DNA of 64,000 bases, from positions 1,302,001-1,366,000 of the forward strand of contig NC_016887.1 in assembly GCF_000284035.1 (NCBI RefSeq). Direction: 5' to 3'. Under the pieces are notes generated by a model. That model was not told the DNA's origin and did no database searches. It worked only from the letters and a program-made list of their open reading frames with translations. This stretch comes from Nocardia cyriacigeorgica GUH-2. Its GTDB lineage: Bacteria > Actinomycetota > Actinomycetes > Mycobacteriales > Mycobacteriaceae. Shown one piece after another: positions 50,244 through 58,567 of the stretch. The translations under genes and the position numbers were made by a program. Within the stretch, counting starts at the first letter, position 1, and every line of letters begins with the position of its first letter.

Positions 50244-50876
50244 ATGGGCACGGCAGGTACGAAAGGTGTCCCGCGCGCGGAGCGGGAGCGGCAGATCCTC
50301 GACGCCGCGACCGAGGAATTCGGCCGCCACGGCTACGCCGGTACCTCGCTGGCGGCGGTGGCCGCCCGGTCCGGGGTCTCCAAGCCCATGGTGCTGGCGT
50401 ACTTCGCCTCCAAAGACGGGCTGTACTCGGCTTGCGTGCGCCGCGCCGGCGACAACCTGACCACCCACATCGAAGCCGCGATGGCCGACGACGCCCCGGG
50501 CCTGCAACTGCCCGCGCACGTGCTCACCGCGATCTTCACCGCCCTGGAACCACGGCCCAACGACTGGCACCTGATCTGGGATCGCGGACTACCCGAGGAC
50601 GGGGAGGCGCTGGCGGAGGCGACCACGGTGCGTCAGCGCCTGGCCGAGCTGGCGACGCGCGGTGCGGCGGTGGTCGGCGAGGCCGGCGAGCAGGCCGTCG
50701 ACGCCGACGACCTGGCCGTGCTCACCGAGGTGTGGACCGGGATGGTCGGCTCGGTGGTGCGGTGGTGGCTGCGGCATCCGGAGCAGTCGGCGGCACAGAT
50801 GGCCGCCCGCTCGCTGCGCATCGTGGGTCTGATCGCCGATGCGGGTGCCCGGGATCGGCAGCGGGCGACGTCCTGA
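50244..50876 (+). CDS. TetR-family transcriptional regulator between the mce operons
   Basis: 210 residues. The N-terminal HTH is RQILDAATEEFGRHGYAGTSLAAVAARSGVSKPMVLAYFASKDGLY in sequence (residues about 15-60; recognition helix VSKPMVLAYF). The C-terminal ligand domain is all-helical with HLIWDRGLPEDGEALAEATTVRQRLAE. It is divergent from MarR. A group 3-type mce locus is TetR-regulated in M. tuberculosis (Mce3R), so control of one of the flanking operons is plausible. No Shine-Dalgarno is visible before ATG 50244, only TGATAG five bases upstream. Confidence 0.85.
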   Translation: MGTAGTKGVPRAERERQILDAATEEFGRHGYAGTSLAAVAARSGVSKPMVLAYFASKDGLYSACVRRAGDNLTTHIEAAMADDAPGLQLPAHVLTAIFTALEPRPNDWHLIWDRGLPEDGEALAEATTVRQRLAELATRGAAVVGEAGEQAVDADDLAVLTEVWTGMVGSVVRWWLRHPEQSAAQMAARSLRIVGLIADAGARDRQRATS

Positions 50877-50932
50877 CCGGTACCGCAGTACGGCCCGTGC
50901 CGCTTGCCGACCGGGCTCGGGGGGAGCCGTCC

Positions 50933-51328
50933 TCAGCCGGGGACGCGGCGACTGGCCGCAGTCCCTCGTCGCCGTCGCGCCCGGGCCAGGAGCCACAGGC
51001 CCATGCCCGCCGCACCCGCCGCGAGGAGCAGCAGCGCGCAGCCCTCGATGAGCAGGGCGGCCCATCGGGGCACCCAGAGGTCCAGAATCTCGACGCCGGC
51101 GGCGAGGAGTAGATAGCCGGCGCAGGCCAGCATGATGGTGGCGGCGCCCAGGGCGAGGGCGCCGAGGAGGGCGATCTGCAGGCGGTCCAGTAGGTCGGCG
51201 CGGAGGGCGAGTGCCTTGCGCCGCAACCACTTCCACAGGGTGATCAGTGTTCGGTAGCTGCTGGTCAGCAAGCTGTCGGGGTGTGGGTCCGTCGAGCCGG
51301 TCCGCGGTCCGGTGATGGTTTCGGTCAT
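50933..51328 (-). CDS. Two-helix membrane protein (holin-superfamily-like)
   Basis: 131 residues. A soluble N-terminus precedes an amphipathic helix (LITLWKWLRRKALALRADLLDRLQ). Two transmembrane helices follow (IALLGALALGAATIMLACAGYLLLAAG and WAALLIEGCALLLLAAGAAGMGLWLLA), then a basic tail. The layout resembles phage-holin-superfamily III proteins, common as chromosomal genes in actinobacteria and not a sign of a prophage. Its ATG overlaps the stop of the 43-residue ORF by 4 nt, placing it as the last gene downstream of the second mce operon. Confidence 0.65.
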   Translation of the reverse strand: MTETITGPRTGSTDPHPDSLLTSSYRTLITLWKWLRRKALALRADLLDRLQIALLGALALGAATIMLACAGYLLLAAGVEILDLWVPRWAALLIEGCALLLLAAGAAGMGLWLLARARRRRGTAASRRVPG

Positions 51329-51456
51329 CCGTTCGCTCCCGTTCCGCGGCTTGCGGTAGTGCCCTCAGCGGTGTGGGGATCGTGTCGGTGCGAGTGAGCC
51401 GGACGTCGTTCGGCTCCGGGATCATCCTCGATCCGGATGACGAGGCCGCGGTTCAT
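51325..51456 (-). CDS. 43-residue ORF coupled between SRPBCC and holin-like genes
   Basis: MNRGLVIRIEDDPGAERR followed by a His/Arg/Thr-rich polar tail of 25 residues. It is too short for family assignment. Two facts support it being translated: its ATG overlaps the stop of the SRPBCC gene (ATGA), and its own TGA overlaps the ATG of the holin-like gene (ATGA), so it fills the gap in a translationally coupled series exactly. It could also act only to couple the two neighbours. Confidence 0.5.
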   Translation of the reverse strand: MNRGLVIRIEDDPGAERRPAHSHRHDPHTAEGTTASRGTGANG

Positions 51457-52043
51457 GCCGACACCCGCGTGGACAATCGGCCCAGCGCGAAGCGGGCGAA
51501 CGGGCGGACGAACGGGGCGGCCCAGCTCGCCGGCAGGAACGCGAAGATGGCGGGGCGGCCGCCGACGGTCCACGACACTTCGGTGCCACCGTTCGCGGTC
51601 GGCGCGAGCCGGAAATCCTGCCGGTAGGTAAGCACCGCCAGCGGCACCGAGGTACGGATGCCGGCGACCGTCAGCCTGCGCCCCGGCTCGGCGTGGGTGA
51701 CCTGTTCGACCGAGGCGAACAGCAGGGCGTCGAGGGTCCGGAGAGCGCCGATACCTCGATCGGTGCCCTGGTAGCGGATGCCGTTGATCAGCGGGAACCA
51801 GGAGAACGCGCCTGCGGTCAGGGCGTCGTAGACGCGGTCGGGTGGTGCGTCGAACCAGCAGACCGCCGTCATCTCGAAGGTCGGGCGGCGCGCAAGCAGC
51901 GTACGCAGCACAGTCTCGGATTCCGGTTCTGCTCTGGTGGACAACAGCTTTCGCGCTCTCGCCCGCAGAACTACCAGCGCGATGAGGCCGGCGATGGCGC
52001 CGAGGACGACGAGCACGGCCACGATGATCACGAGTTGTTTCAT
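51453..52043 (-). CDS. Membrane-anchored SRPBCC/polyketide-cyclase-like protein
   Basis: 196 residues. An N-terminal transmembrane helix (QLVIIVAVLVVLGAIAGLIALVVL) precedes a START-like domain: TFEMTAVCWFDAPPDRVYDALTAGAFSWFPLING, VTHAEPGRRLTVAG, and TEVSWTVGGRPAIFAFLPASW. AGGGAGAC precedes the ATG at 52043. START-like domains bind lipids, and the location next to an mce operon suggests a helper in handling the transported lipid. It follows the Mce-associated gene by 26 nt. Confidence 0.75.
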   Translation of the reverse strand: MKQLVIIVAVLVVLGAIAGLIALVVLRARARKLLSTRAEPESETVLRTLLARRPTFEMTAVCWFDAPPDRVYDALTAGAFSWFPLINGIRYQGTDRGIGALRTLDALLFASVEQVTHAEPGRRLTVAGIRTSVPLAVLTYRQDFRLAPTANGGTEVSWTVGGRPAIFAFLPASWAAPFVRPFARFALGRLSTRVSA

Positions 52044-52069
52044 GATTTGTCTCCCTCGATGGATGGCGC

Positions 52070-52810
52070 TCACTGCGGCAGCAGCGGCGAGCTGACTTCG
52101 CTGACCAGCCACGACCCCTCCACGTTCTGCATGGACAAGGTGACCGCGAGCTGCCCTTCCCGCGGCTGCCCATTCGTGCCGACGCTGCTGATCGACTGCC
52201 CGATGACGACCACCGCCCGGGCACTGTGCTCATCTCCGGATTCGATGGCGCACTGCACCTCACCCGGCTTCGACACCACCTGCCCCTGCACCAGCACCTC
52301 GCGCAGATCCTTGCTGGTAGCGTCGAATTCCTGCTTCCAATCCCCGGTCGCACCGTCGAGCACCGCGGCGAAGTAGGTGTCCAGATTCTGCGCGTTGTAA
52401 TCGGCCAGCACCGGCGCGTACTCACACGCCGCCAGCCGCGCCGCCTCGGTAGCGTCCGCGCGCGACTGGACCTGCTCGGCACGCACCGCGAAGTACGCTG
52501 CCGCGCCCAGCGCGCCGATCAGGACGGCGGCGCAGGCCGCCCAAGCTATTCGAGTGCGGCGTGCAGAGCTTCGCGTGCCCGCGGAATTGCTCGTGCGCTT
52601 GCCAGGCTTGCCACTGTCAGGGGCGTCGTCGTCGCGGGTTGCGCCGGCGGCTTCGTCGGTGCTGCTGTCGATGGCGTGGGTGGTGTCGGCCGTACGCGTG
52701 GGCGCGCCGGTCGCCAGGGACGGAGCGGAGTCGGAAGCCATGACGGCGCGCCTCTCAGCCTGCAGCGCCGGTTCGTCTGACCGGCTGGATTTCGGGTCGG
52801 TGGTGCTCAT
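52070..52810 (-). CDS. Mce-associated membrane protein (Mas/Mam-type)
   Basis: 246 residues. A disordered Ser/Thr/Asp-rich cytosolic N-terminus (about 95 residues) is followed by one transmembrane helix (IAWAACAAVLIGALGAAAYFAV). An NTF2-like outer domain then has ARLAACEYAPVLADYNAQNLDTYFAAVLDGATG in register with Mce-associated proteins and a late LSMQNVEGSWLVSEVSSPL. Such proteins stabilise Mce complexes. AGGAG precedes the ATG at 52810. It follows mceF by 25 nt and belongs to the second operon. Confidence 0.82.
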   Translation of the reverse strand: MSTTDPKSSRSDEPALQAERRAVMASDSAPSLATGAPTRTADTTHAIDSSTDEAAGATRDDDAPDSGKPGKRTSNSAGTRSSARRTRIAWAACAAVLIGALGAAAYFAVRAEQVQSRADATEAARLAACEYAPVLADYNAQNLDTYFAAVLDGATGDWKQEFDATSKDLREVLVQGQVVSKPGEVQCAIESGDEHSARAVVVIGQSISSVGTNGQPREGQLAVTLSMQNVEGSWLVSEVSSPLLPQ

Positions 52811-52835
52811 CAGAACTCCTGGGTCGGGGTGCGGT

Positions 52836-54098
52836 TCACTTGGCGGGCAGCGGGATCGAGAGTTCGTCGCCGCGGACGCCCGGTGGGGGACCGGCACCGT
52901 TGTCGGGCAGGTTCGGGCGGGGAGCGTTGGCGGAGCCGCGGATCTGGATCTCCGGGCGGGTGGTGACGCAGTAGTTGTAGAGGCGGACGCGGCCGTCGGA
53001 GACCTGGGTCGGCGAGACCGGGATGGTGTCGTATTCGCAGGTGGGGCGCGGCCAGATATCGGTGAGGGTGTGGAAAGCGTTGTCGTGGGCGGGGATTGCC
53101 ATGGCGGCGGAGCCGAGCCGGATCGCCGGGAACAGCGCTCGCATGGCCGGTGTGCGCAGGCGGGCGGCGCGGGTGATGGCGACGAAGTTGGTCACCAGGT
53201 CGGTGATCGGGTCGGTGGTCTCGGCGATGACGCCGCCGAGGGTGGCCAGCTGGCCCGGCCCCAGGTCGAGCAGGCGCCGCACCTCCTGGTCGGCGGCGGT
53301 CAACTGGTCGAACAGCACCCCCGAGCCGCGCACCAGGGTGCCGAGATCGGGCTGGGCGTGCGAGGTGGTTTCGGCGATCACGCTGAGGTTCCGGATGAGC
53401 TGGGTGGTCTGCGGCAGCAGGCCGGTGAGCCCGGCCATGGCCTGGCTGATGCCCGCGATGACGTTGCGCAACCGGTCGGGCCCGCCGGCCAGCGCCTTGT
53501 CCAGTTCGTCCACGATGACGGTGAGGCGCTGCGGATTCAGCCCGGAGATCAGCCCGCTGGTATTGGCCAGGAACGATTCGATCGTCACCGGCGTCGTCAC
53601 CCGCGCCGCGTCGATGACCGAACCGTCGGCGAGGTAGGGGCCCTCACCGGTGCTGGGCCGCAGGTCCAGGTACTGCTCACCGGCTGCGGACAGCCGCTGG
53701 ACGGCGGCCGTGGTGTCCAGCGAAATCCGCGTCCCCGCCTCGATCTCGGCAACAGCGACCACGCCGGTATCGGCCAGCTCCACCGACCGCACCGTGCCCA
53801 CCCGCACCCCGCGCAGCGTCACGTCGTTGTCGGCCAGCAGCCCACCCGACACCGGCAGCATCACCGTCACCCGATAGGTCTCGCGCAGCGGGTTGAACCG
53901 CACGATATCCACCGCGATATAGCCGGACCCGAGCAACAGCATCGCCACCAGGCCGATCGAGGCGACCACCGTCACCCGCGCCGCCAGCCACGTCGCCACC
54001 CGCACCAGCACGCTCGCGCCACGCTCGAGCCACCGATCCGCCAGGCGCAGTGCCGCATCGAGCATCCGCAGCAGCGGGTAGACCAGGCGTCGCTTCAT
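52836..54098 (-). CDS. mceF: MceF protein, second mce operon (long form)
   Basis: 420 residues. A long basic cytosolic N-terminus (RLVYPLLRMLDAALRLADRWLERG) precedes the anchor (VTVVASIGLVAMLLLGSGYIAV). The MCE domain has GGLLADNDVTLRGVRVGTVRSVEL and LSAAGEQYLDLRPSTGEGPYL. The extended C-terminus contains RPTCEYDTIPVSPTQ and YNYCVTTRPEIQIRGSANAP, with two cysteines that may pair. Both features are absent from the MceF of the first operon. It overlaps mceE by 4 nt. Confidence 0.9.
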   Translation of the reverse strand: MKRRLVYPLLRMLDAALRLADRWLERGASVLVRVATWLAARVTVVASIGLVAMLLLGSGYIAVDIVRFNPLRETYRVTVMLPVSGGLLADNDVTLRGVRVGTVRSVELADTGVVAVAEIEAGTRISLDTTAAVQRLSAAGEQYLDLRPSTGEGPYLADGSVIDAARVTTPVTIESFLANTSGLISGLNPQRLTVIVDELDKALAGGPDRLRNVIAGISQAMAGLTGLLPQTTQLIRNLSVIAETTSHAQPDLGTLVRGSGVLFDQLTAADQEVRRLLDLGPGQLATLGGVIAETTDPITDLVTNFVAITRAARLRTPAMRALFPAIRLGSAAMAIPAHDNAFHTLTDIWPRPTCEYDTIPVSPTQVSDGRVRLYNYCVTTRPEIQIRGSANAPRPNLPDNGAGPPPGVRGDELSIPLPAK

Positions 54099-55285
54099 CG
54101 GTGACCGCCCTGCAAACGTTCCTGGACCCGGGCCAGCACCTGCGCCAGACTTCCGACGAAGGCGGCCGGATCGCTGCCGTCGGGCAACCGGCTACCCCTC
54201 GGATCGGTGAGCGCGCCGAGGCTCAGATACGAGATCCGCGCACCCACCGCTAGCGCGGTGCCCTCGGTGGTCGCCTGCAGCGACGGGTAGAGGGTGTGCA
54301 GGCCGTCGAGGGTGCCGGCCAGGTTGTCGCCCATCCGGGTGAACCCGCCCATCAACTGCTGCACGCTGTCGAACAGGCTGCGGAACTGCTCGCCGGTGGT
54401 GGTGGTGAAATCGCCGAGCGCGGCCATGGTGACCGACACCTTCGCGGTGAGGTCGACGATGGCCTGATTGTTCTCCGCGATCACCCCGATCAGCGGCGGG
54501 AATTGCTCCGCGGCCGCGCCCAATTCGGCCTTGCGGGCATTGAGCACGGCGGTGAGCCCGGTGAGCCCGTGCAGCACACTGTCGATCTGGCCGGTGCGCT
54601 GATTCAAGGCGTCCAGCGTCGCGGTCAGTTCGGTGAGCAGATGCGCCAGTTGCGGACCGCGCCCTCCGATCATCGAGTTCATCTCGCTGGTGATCCGGGC
54701 GACCTGATTGAGCGCGCCGCCGTCGAGCAGCATGGACATCGACATCATCAACTGCTCCACCGACGCACCGGCCGAGGTGTGCGCGCGGTCGATGGTGTCG
54801 CCGTCGGTGAGCAGCGCGGCATCCGGGCGTTTCTCGGGCAGGGTGAGGCCGATGAAGATATCGCCGAGCGGTGTGGCCTGGCGCAGTTCGGCGCGGGTGC
54901 CCTCGGGCAGCTGGATCTCGCTGCTGATTTCCAACTCCACCTCCGCGCGGAAATCGAGCGTGTCGATCTCGGTGACCACGCCGACGTCGGTGCCGCCGAT
55001 CTTGACCCGCGCGCGTTCGGGCAGATTGAGGGCATCGTCGAACACCGCGTGCAGGGTGTAGCTCGGCGCGTCCACGCCGGGTTGCGGGAGTGGGAGGTTG
55101 TCGATGGTGACCGCGCAGCCGCCGAGGGTGAGCGCCGTGACCGCCGCGCCGGTCATCGCGGTGAGACGCATGCCAACGGCGCCCATCCGGGCGATGCGTA
55201 TGCCCGCGTTGGTCATCCGGGCGATGCGTATGCCCACGCCGGCTCGTGCTGAGGCGCCGGCGCGGAGGCCGGACATCGCGCTCAT
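54095..55285 (-). CDS. mceE: MceE lipoprotein, second mce operon, with repeated N-terminus
   Basis: 396 residues from ATG 55285. Residues about 17-46 are three imperfect decapeptides (VGIRIARMTN, AGIRIARMGA, VGMRLTAMTG), produced by a 30-bp tandem repeat. The lipobox TLGGC (Cys57) follows. The MCE domain has VFDDALNLPERARVKIGGTDVG, and RAELRQATPLGDIFIGLTLP is the MceE signature. Met39 could be the true start, giving a normal signal peptide, but the overlap with mceD (4 nt) favours 55285. Overlaps mceF by 4 nt. Confidence 0.88.
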   Translation of the reverse strand: MSAMSGLRAGASARAGVGIRIARMTNAGIRIARMGAVGMRLTAMTGAAVTALTLGGCAVTIDNLPLPQPGVDAPSYTLHAVFDDALNLPERARVKIGGTDVGVVTEIDTLDFRAEVELEISSEIQLPEGTRAELRQATPLGDIFIGLTLPEKRPDAALLTDGDTIDRAHTSAGASVEQLMMSMSMLLDGGALNQVARITSEMNSMIGGRGPQLAHLLTELTATLDALNQRTGQIDSVLHGLTGLTAVLNARKAELGAAAEQFPPLIGVIAENNQAIVDLTAKVSVTMAALGDFTTTTGEQFRSLFDSVQQLMGGFTRMGDNLAGTLDGLHTLYPSLQATTEGTALAVGARISYLSLGALTDPRGSRLPDGSDPAAFVGSLAQVLARVQERLQGGHR

Positions 55286-56376
55286 TTCGTCAACCCCAGC
55301 AGTGCGGCGGTCAGCCCGAAGTCGGGCCCGAAATCCGCGAGCCGCCCGGTGCGGCACCCATCCGAGCGCAGTTGCACCCGCTCGCAGAACAACGCCAGTG
55401 CCTCGTTGTCCAGCAGCGACTTGTCGGTGAGCAGATGCAGCCGCAGCGCCCGATGCTCCGGGCTCATCGCGGCGGCGAAATTCTGGAAGAACAGCGGCCC
55501 CACATCGACGATCTCGGTCAGCCCCCGCGCGTGCGCGCGCATCTGCGCGGTGATGGTGGTGAGCCGGTGCAGCGCCGCCGTCAGCGGTGCACGGTTCTCC
55601 GCGACGACGGCGCTGGTATTGGTGACGAAGTCGTTGAGCTGGGTGAGCACCGCCTGCAAGCCGGGTGCCTGATCGCTCATCAGCGTCACCAGTTCGGTGA
55701 GCCGGGCGCTGAAATCGCGGACGGTCCGGTCGTTCTCGGCGACGATCTGGGTGATGTCGTTGAGCCGGACGATGGTGTTGGAGATCTGGTCCTTGTTGGC
55801 GAGGGTCACCTCGAATGCCGACGACAGCGCGTTGAGGGTTTCGCGGATCTTGTCGCCATTGCCGTCCAGCATCGGGAACAGCACCCGGCTGGCCATCGGC
55901 CCCTCGGTGGAGCTGCCCTTCAGCACCTCGCCGAGTTGTTCGAAATTGCGCAGGATCCGATCGAGTTCGACGGGAGTCCTGGTGCGGGCCAGCGGAATGT
56001 GCGCTCCGTCGGCCAGAGCGGGCGCGTCGGCGGTGGTGGCGGGGGTGAGTTCGATGTGCCGATTGGTGATCAGCTGGGGTGAGATCAGCGCTGCCCTGGT
56101 GTCGGCCGGCAGCCCCACATCGTCGATGGTCATGCGCACCTCCACGAAGGCGCCCTTGGCCTCGATCTCGTCGACCCGGCCGATCGGCAGACCCAGCACC
56201 GAGACCTCGTTGCCGACATACAGCCCGGCGACATTCTCGAAATCGGCGCTGATGTGCAGCAGGTTGCCGCGCAGGCGGTCCGGTAGCGAGGTCAGACTGT
56301 GTGGCAGCGCCGAGCAGCCGGCGGCGAATACCGCGACCACAGCGAGTACGGCGAGACGAATGGTGTTGCGGTTCAT
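55282..56376 (-). CDS. mceD: MceD protein, second mce operon, with lipobox
   Basis: 364 residues. Unlike the MceD of the first operon, the N-terminal hydrophobic stretch ends in a lipobox-like VFAAGC (Cys21) followed by SALPHSLTSLP, so this is likely a second lipoprotein of the complex. The MCE domain has ISADFENVAGLYVGNEVSVLGLPIGRVDEI. Two cysteines lie near the C-terminus (FCERVQLRSDGC). ATG at 56376 overlaps the mceC stop by 4 nt, which decides against the longer frame. Confidence 0.88.
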   Translation of the reverse strand: MNRNTIRLAVLAVVAVFAAGCSALPHSLTSLPDRLRGNLLHISADFENVAGLYVGNEVSVLGLPIGRVDEIEAKGAFVEVRMTIDDVGLPADTRAALISPQLITNRHIELTPATTADAPALADGAHIPLARTRTPVELDRILRNFEQLGEVLKGSSTEGPMASRVLFPMLDGNGDKIRETLNALSSAFEVTLANKDQISNTIVRLNDITQIVAENDRTVRDFSARLTELVTLMSDQAPGLQAVLTQLNDFVTNTSAVVAENRAPLTAALHRLTTITAQMRAHARGLTEIVDVGPLFFQNFAAAMSPEHRALRLHLLTDKSLLDNEALALFCERVQLRSDGCRTGRLADFGPDFGLTAALLGLTK

Positions 56377-57455
56377 CGGCACTCCTGTACCGCGTGTGCC
56401 AGGCACAGCCAGTTGTCGGGGAACACCCATGGCAGATAGACCTCGCCGTAGGGTCCGTTGCCGAAGGCATTGTTGAACTGCCGCAACGCCACCGGCATCA
56501 CCTGATAGAGGGCGTCGAGGTTGCCGCGGTTCTTCTGCAGGCCCTCGGACATGGTGTTCAGGTTCTGGATGAGCGGGCCCAGCTGGCCGTTGTTCTGCAC
56601 ACCCATGTCCTGCAAGGTTTTCGAGACGGCGGCGATATTGTCGAGCAGCCCGCGAATCAATTCCTGCCGCCGCGCCACCGCGTCACCGATGGCTTGGCCG
56701 TGGGTGAGCAGCATGAGCACGCCGTTCTGGTTGTCGGCCACCAGTTGCGCGACGGCGTCCATATTCTTCAGCAGGCCGTCCACCTCGGCGCGGCGATCCG
56801 CGATCACTCCGGCCAGCACACCCACACTGTCGAGTGCCTGCGCGGTGAGTTCGGGGGAATCACCCATCTGCTGGTGCACCGCCTCGAGCGCGGCCCGCAG
56901 TTTGTCCGGATCGAGGCGTTCGATGTGCTCGAAGGAGTTCTCGTAGGCCGGATCATCGATGACCTTGGACAGGTTGTACGGGACGGTGGTGCGGTCGAGC
57001 GGAATCAGCTCGCCGGGCAGGCCGCTGCCGGTGCCGGGGTTCAGCTCGACATGCATCTTGCCGAGGATCGTCGACATCTTGATCGCCGCACCCGCGTCGG
57101 GGCCGAGGGTGAGATCGTCGCGGACCGACAGCTCCACCACGATCCGGTCGCGCCGCAGGTGGGCGGCCTTCACCGTGCCGACTTCGATCCCGGCGACGTC
57201 CACGCTGTCACCCGGACGCAACCCCGCGGCCTGAGCGAACTCCGCGCGCACCGTCCGGTGCCCGATCCCGGCCTGGGTGAGCAGCGTCGAACCGGCCAGC
57301 AACGCGAGCACCGCCACACCGGCCGCCAGGCCCAGCCACCAGTGCCGGTTCTGCGAATAACTCGGGATGGCGGCCCACATCTGCGGCATGGTCGGCAGCC
57401 CGAACCGCACGAGCACCCGGTTGACCAGCCCGAAGCGTCCCAAGAACTTCTCCAT
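56373..57455 (-). CDS. mceC: MceC protein, second mce operon
   Basis: 360 residues. A cytosolic N-terminus of about 40 residues (MEKFLGRFGLVNRVLVRFG) precedes the anchor (WWLGLAAGVAVLALLAGSTLL). The MCE domain has AAGLRPGDSVDVAGIEVGTVKAAHL and IKMSTILGKMHVELNPG. The tail contains NAFGNGPYGEVYLPWVFPDNWLC, a conserved C-terminal motif of this subgroup. ATG at 57455 shares one base with the mceB TGA. Confidence 0.9.
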   Translation of the reverse strand: MEKFLGRFGLVNRVLVRFGLPTMPQMWAAIPSYSQNRHWWLGLAAGVAVLALLAGSTLLTQAGIGHRTVRAEFAQAAGLRPGDSVDVAGIEVGTVKAAHLRRDRIVVELSVRDDLTLGPDAGAAIKMSTILGKMHVELNPGTGSGLPGELIPLDRTTVPYNLSKVIDDPAYENSFEHIERLDPDKLRAALEAVHQQMGDSPELTAQALDSVGVLAGVIADRRAEVDGLLKNMDAVAQLVADNQNGVLMLLTHGQAIGDAVARRQELIRGLLDNIAAVSKTLQDMGVQNNGQLGPLIQNLNTMSEGLQKNRGNLDALYQVMPVALRQFNNAFGNGPYGEVYLPWVFPDNWLCLAHAVQECR

Positions 57456-58477
57456 CACCGGCACACCTCCGTATGCGCGTTCCCGCCGACCTGCGAGAAC
57501 ACGCCCTGCGGGAACAGCACGCCCCACAGCGACACATCGAGCCCGCAGACATAGGAATTGATGTAGGTCCCGTTGCCGCTGATCCTGGCCAGACCGGCCA
57601 GCACGTCGGGCAGCTCGACAGCCGCGCGATCGAGCCGGGCTCCGTTGGACAGCAGCAGATTCACCCCGGCGGTCGCATCCAGCTGCGCCTGCGCCATCCC
57701 CGGCGCCACCTGGCCGATCAGTTCGGTGAGCTCGGCGGTGGAATCCGCGACCTGGGTGACCGCGCCCTTCAAGGTCTCGCCCTGCTCGTACAGGCCGGTG
57801 ACCAGCGCCCGCGACTGGGTGATCAGCGTTTCCAGCTCATGGCTGCGATGGGCCAGTCCCGCGATGACGCCGCTGAGGTTGGTGATGACCGCGCCCAGGA
57901 TCTCGTCGCGCTCACCGAAGGTGCTCGCCAGACTCGCCGCCCGGGTGATCAGCGCCGACAGCGACACCCCGTCACCCTGCAAGGCCTGCACCATCGTCTC
58001 CGACAGCGAATTCACCTCGTCCGGTTGCAACATGCTGAACAACGGCTCGAACCCGGCCAGCAGGGTGGAGACGTCGAAGGAGGATTCGGTGCGCTCCAAC
58101 GGAATCTCGGCACCGGCTGTCAGCCGCACGCCTTCGCCCTCACCCGGCGCCAGCGCGATATAGCGCTGACCGATCAGATTCTGATACCTGATCAGGGCTT
58201 TGGTTGTGGTGTAGAGCTTCTGCCGGGACTGCACCGAGAACTCCACGCGCGCCTTGCGCTGCGGGTCCAGCTCGATGGCATCGACCCGGCCCACCCGGAC
58301 CCCGGCCATGCGCACGTCGTCGCCGACGCGCAGGCCGAGTACGTCGGTGAATGTCGCGGAGTAGCCGGTGGTCTCGCCGGACACCGAGCGTTGCAGGGTG
58401 GACCAGATCGTGTATGTCGCACCCAGCGCCAGCGTCACGAAGATGGCGAGGCCGACTATTGCTCTGCGGGAATTCAT
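57455..58477 (-). CDS. mceB: MceB protein, second mce operon
   Basis: 340 residues. N-terminal anchor (AIVGLAIFVTLALGATYTIWSTL), MCE domain with FTDVLGLRVGDDVRMAGVRVGRVDAIEL and LIRYQNLIGQRYIALAPG, the MceB hallmark. The C-terminus has INSYVCGLDVSLWG and TEVCR with two cysteines. AGGGAGAC precedes the ATG at 58477. It is separated from mceA by 90 nt, the largest gap within the operon, so an internal promoter is possible. Confidence 0.9.
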   Translation of the reverse strand: MNSRRAIVGLAIFVTLALGATYTIWSTLQRSVSGETTGYSATFTDVLGLRVGDDVRMAGVRVGRVDAIELDPQRKARVEFSVQSRQKLYTTTKALIRYQNLIGQRYIALAPGEGEGVRLTAGAEIPLERTESSFDVSTLLAGFEPLFSMLQPDEVNSLSETMVQALQGDGVSLSALITRAASLASTFGERDEILGAVITNLSGVIAGLAHRSHELETLITQSRALVTGLYEQGETLKGAVTQVADSTAELTELIGQVAPGMAQAQLDATAGVNLLLSNGARLDRAAVELPDVLAGLARISGNGTYINSYVCGLDVSLWGVLFPQGVFSQVGGNAHTEVCR

Positions 58478-58567
58478 GGTTCGTCTCCCTGGCGGACTCG
58501 AAGTGGATCGCACGCGGCGCGGGGGAGTGCACCGCTGGTGCCGATCGCTGCGCTCGAGAACTGCACG

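Noticed and set aside
50933..51328. Holin-like protein considered as a sign of a prophage
   Set aside because: No integrase, terminase, capsid or lysis genes nearby. The gene is coupled to an mce-linked operon.
52554..54104. 516-codon plus-strand frame opposite mceF of the second operon
   Set aside because: Low-complexity composition and no domain; the opposite strand carries a clear MceF.
55286..56470. Upstream extension of the mceE frame across the whole mceD gene
   Set aside because: The extension is out of phase with mceD, Arg-rich and without MCE features. The ATG at 55285 with 4-nt overlap is the natural start.
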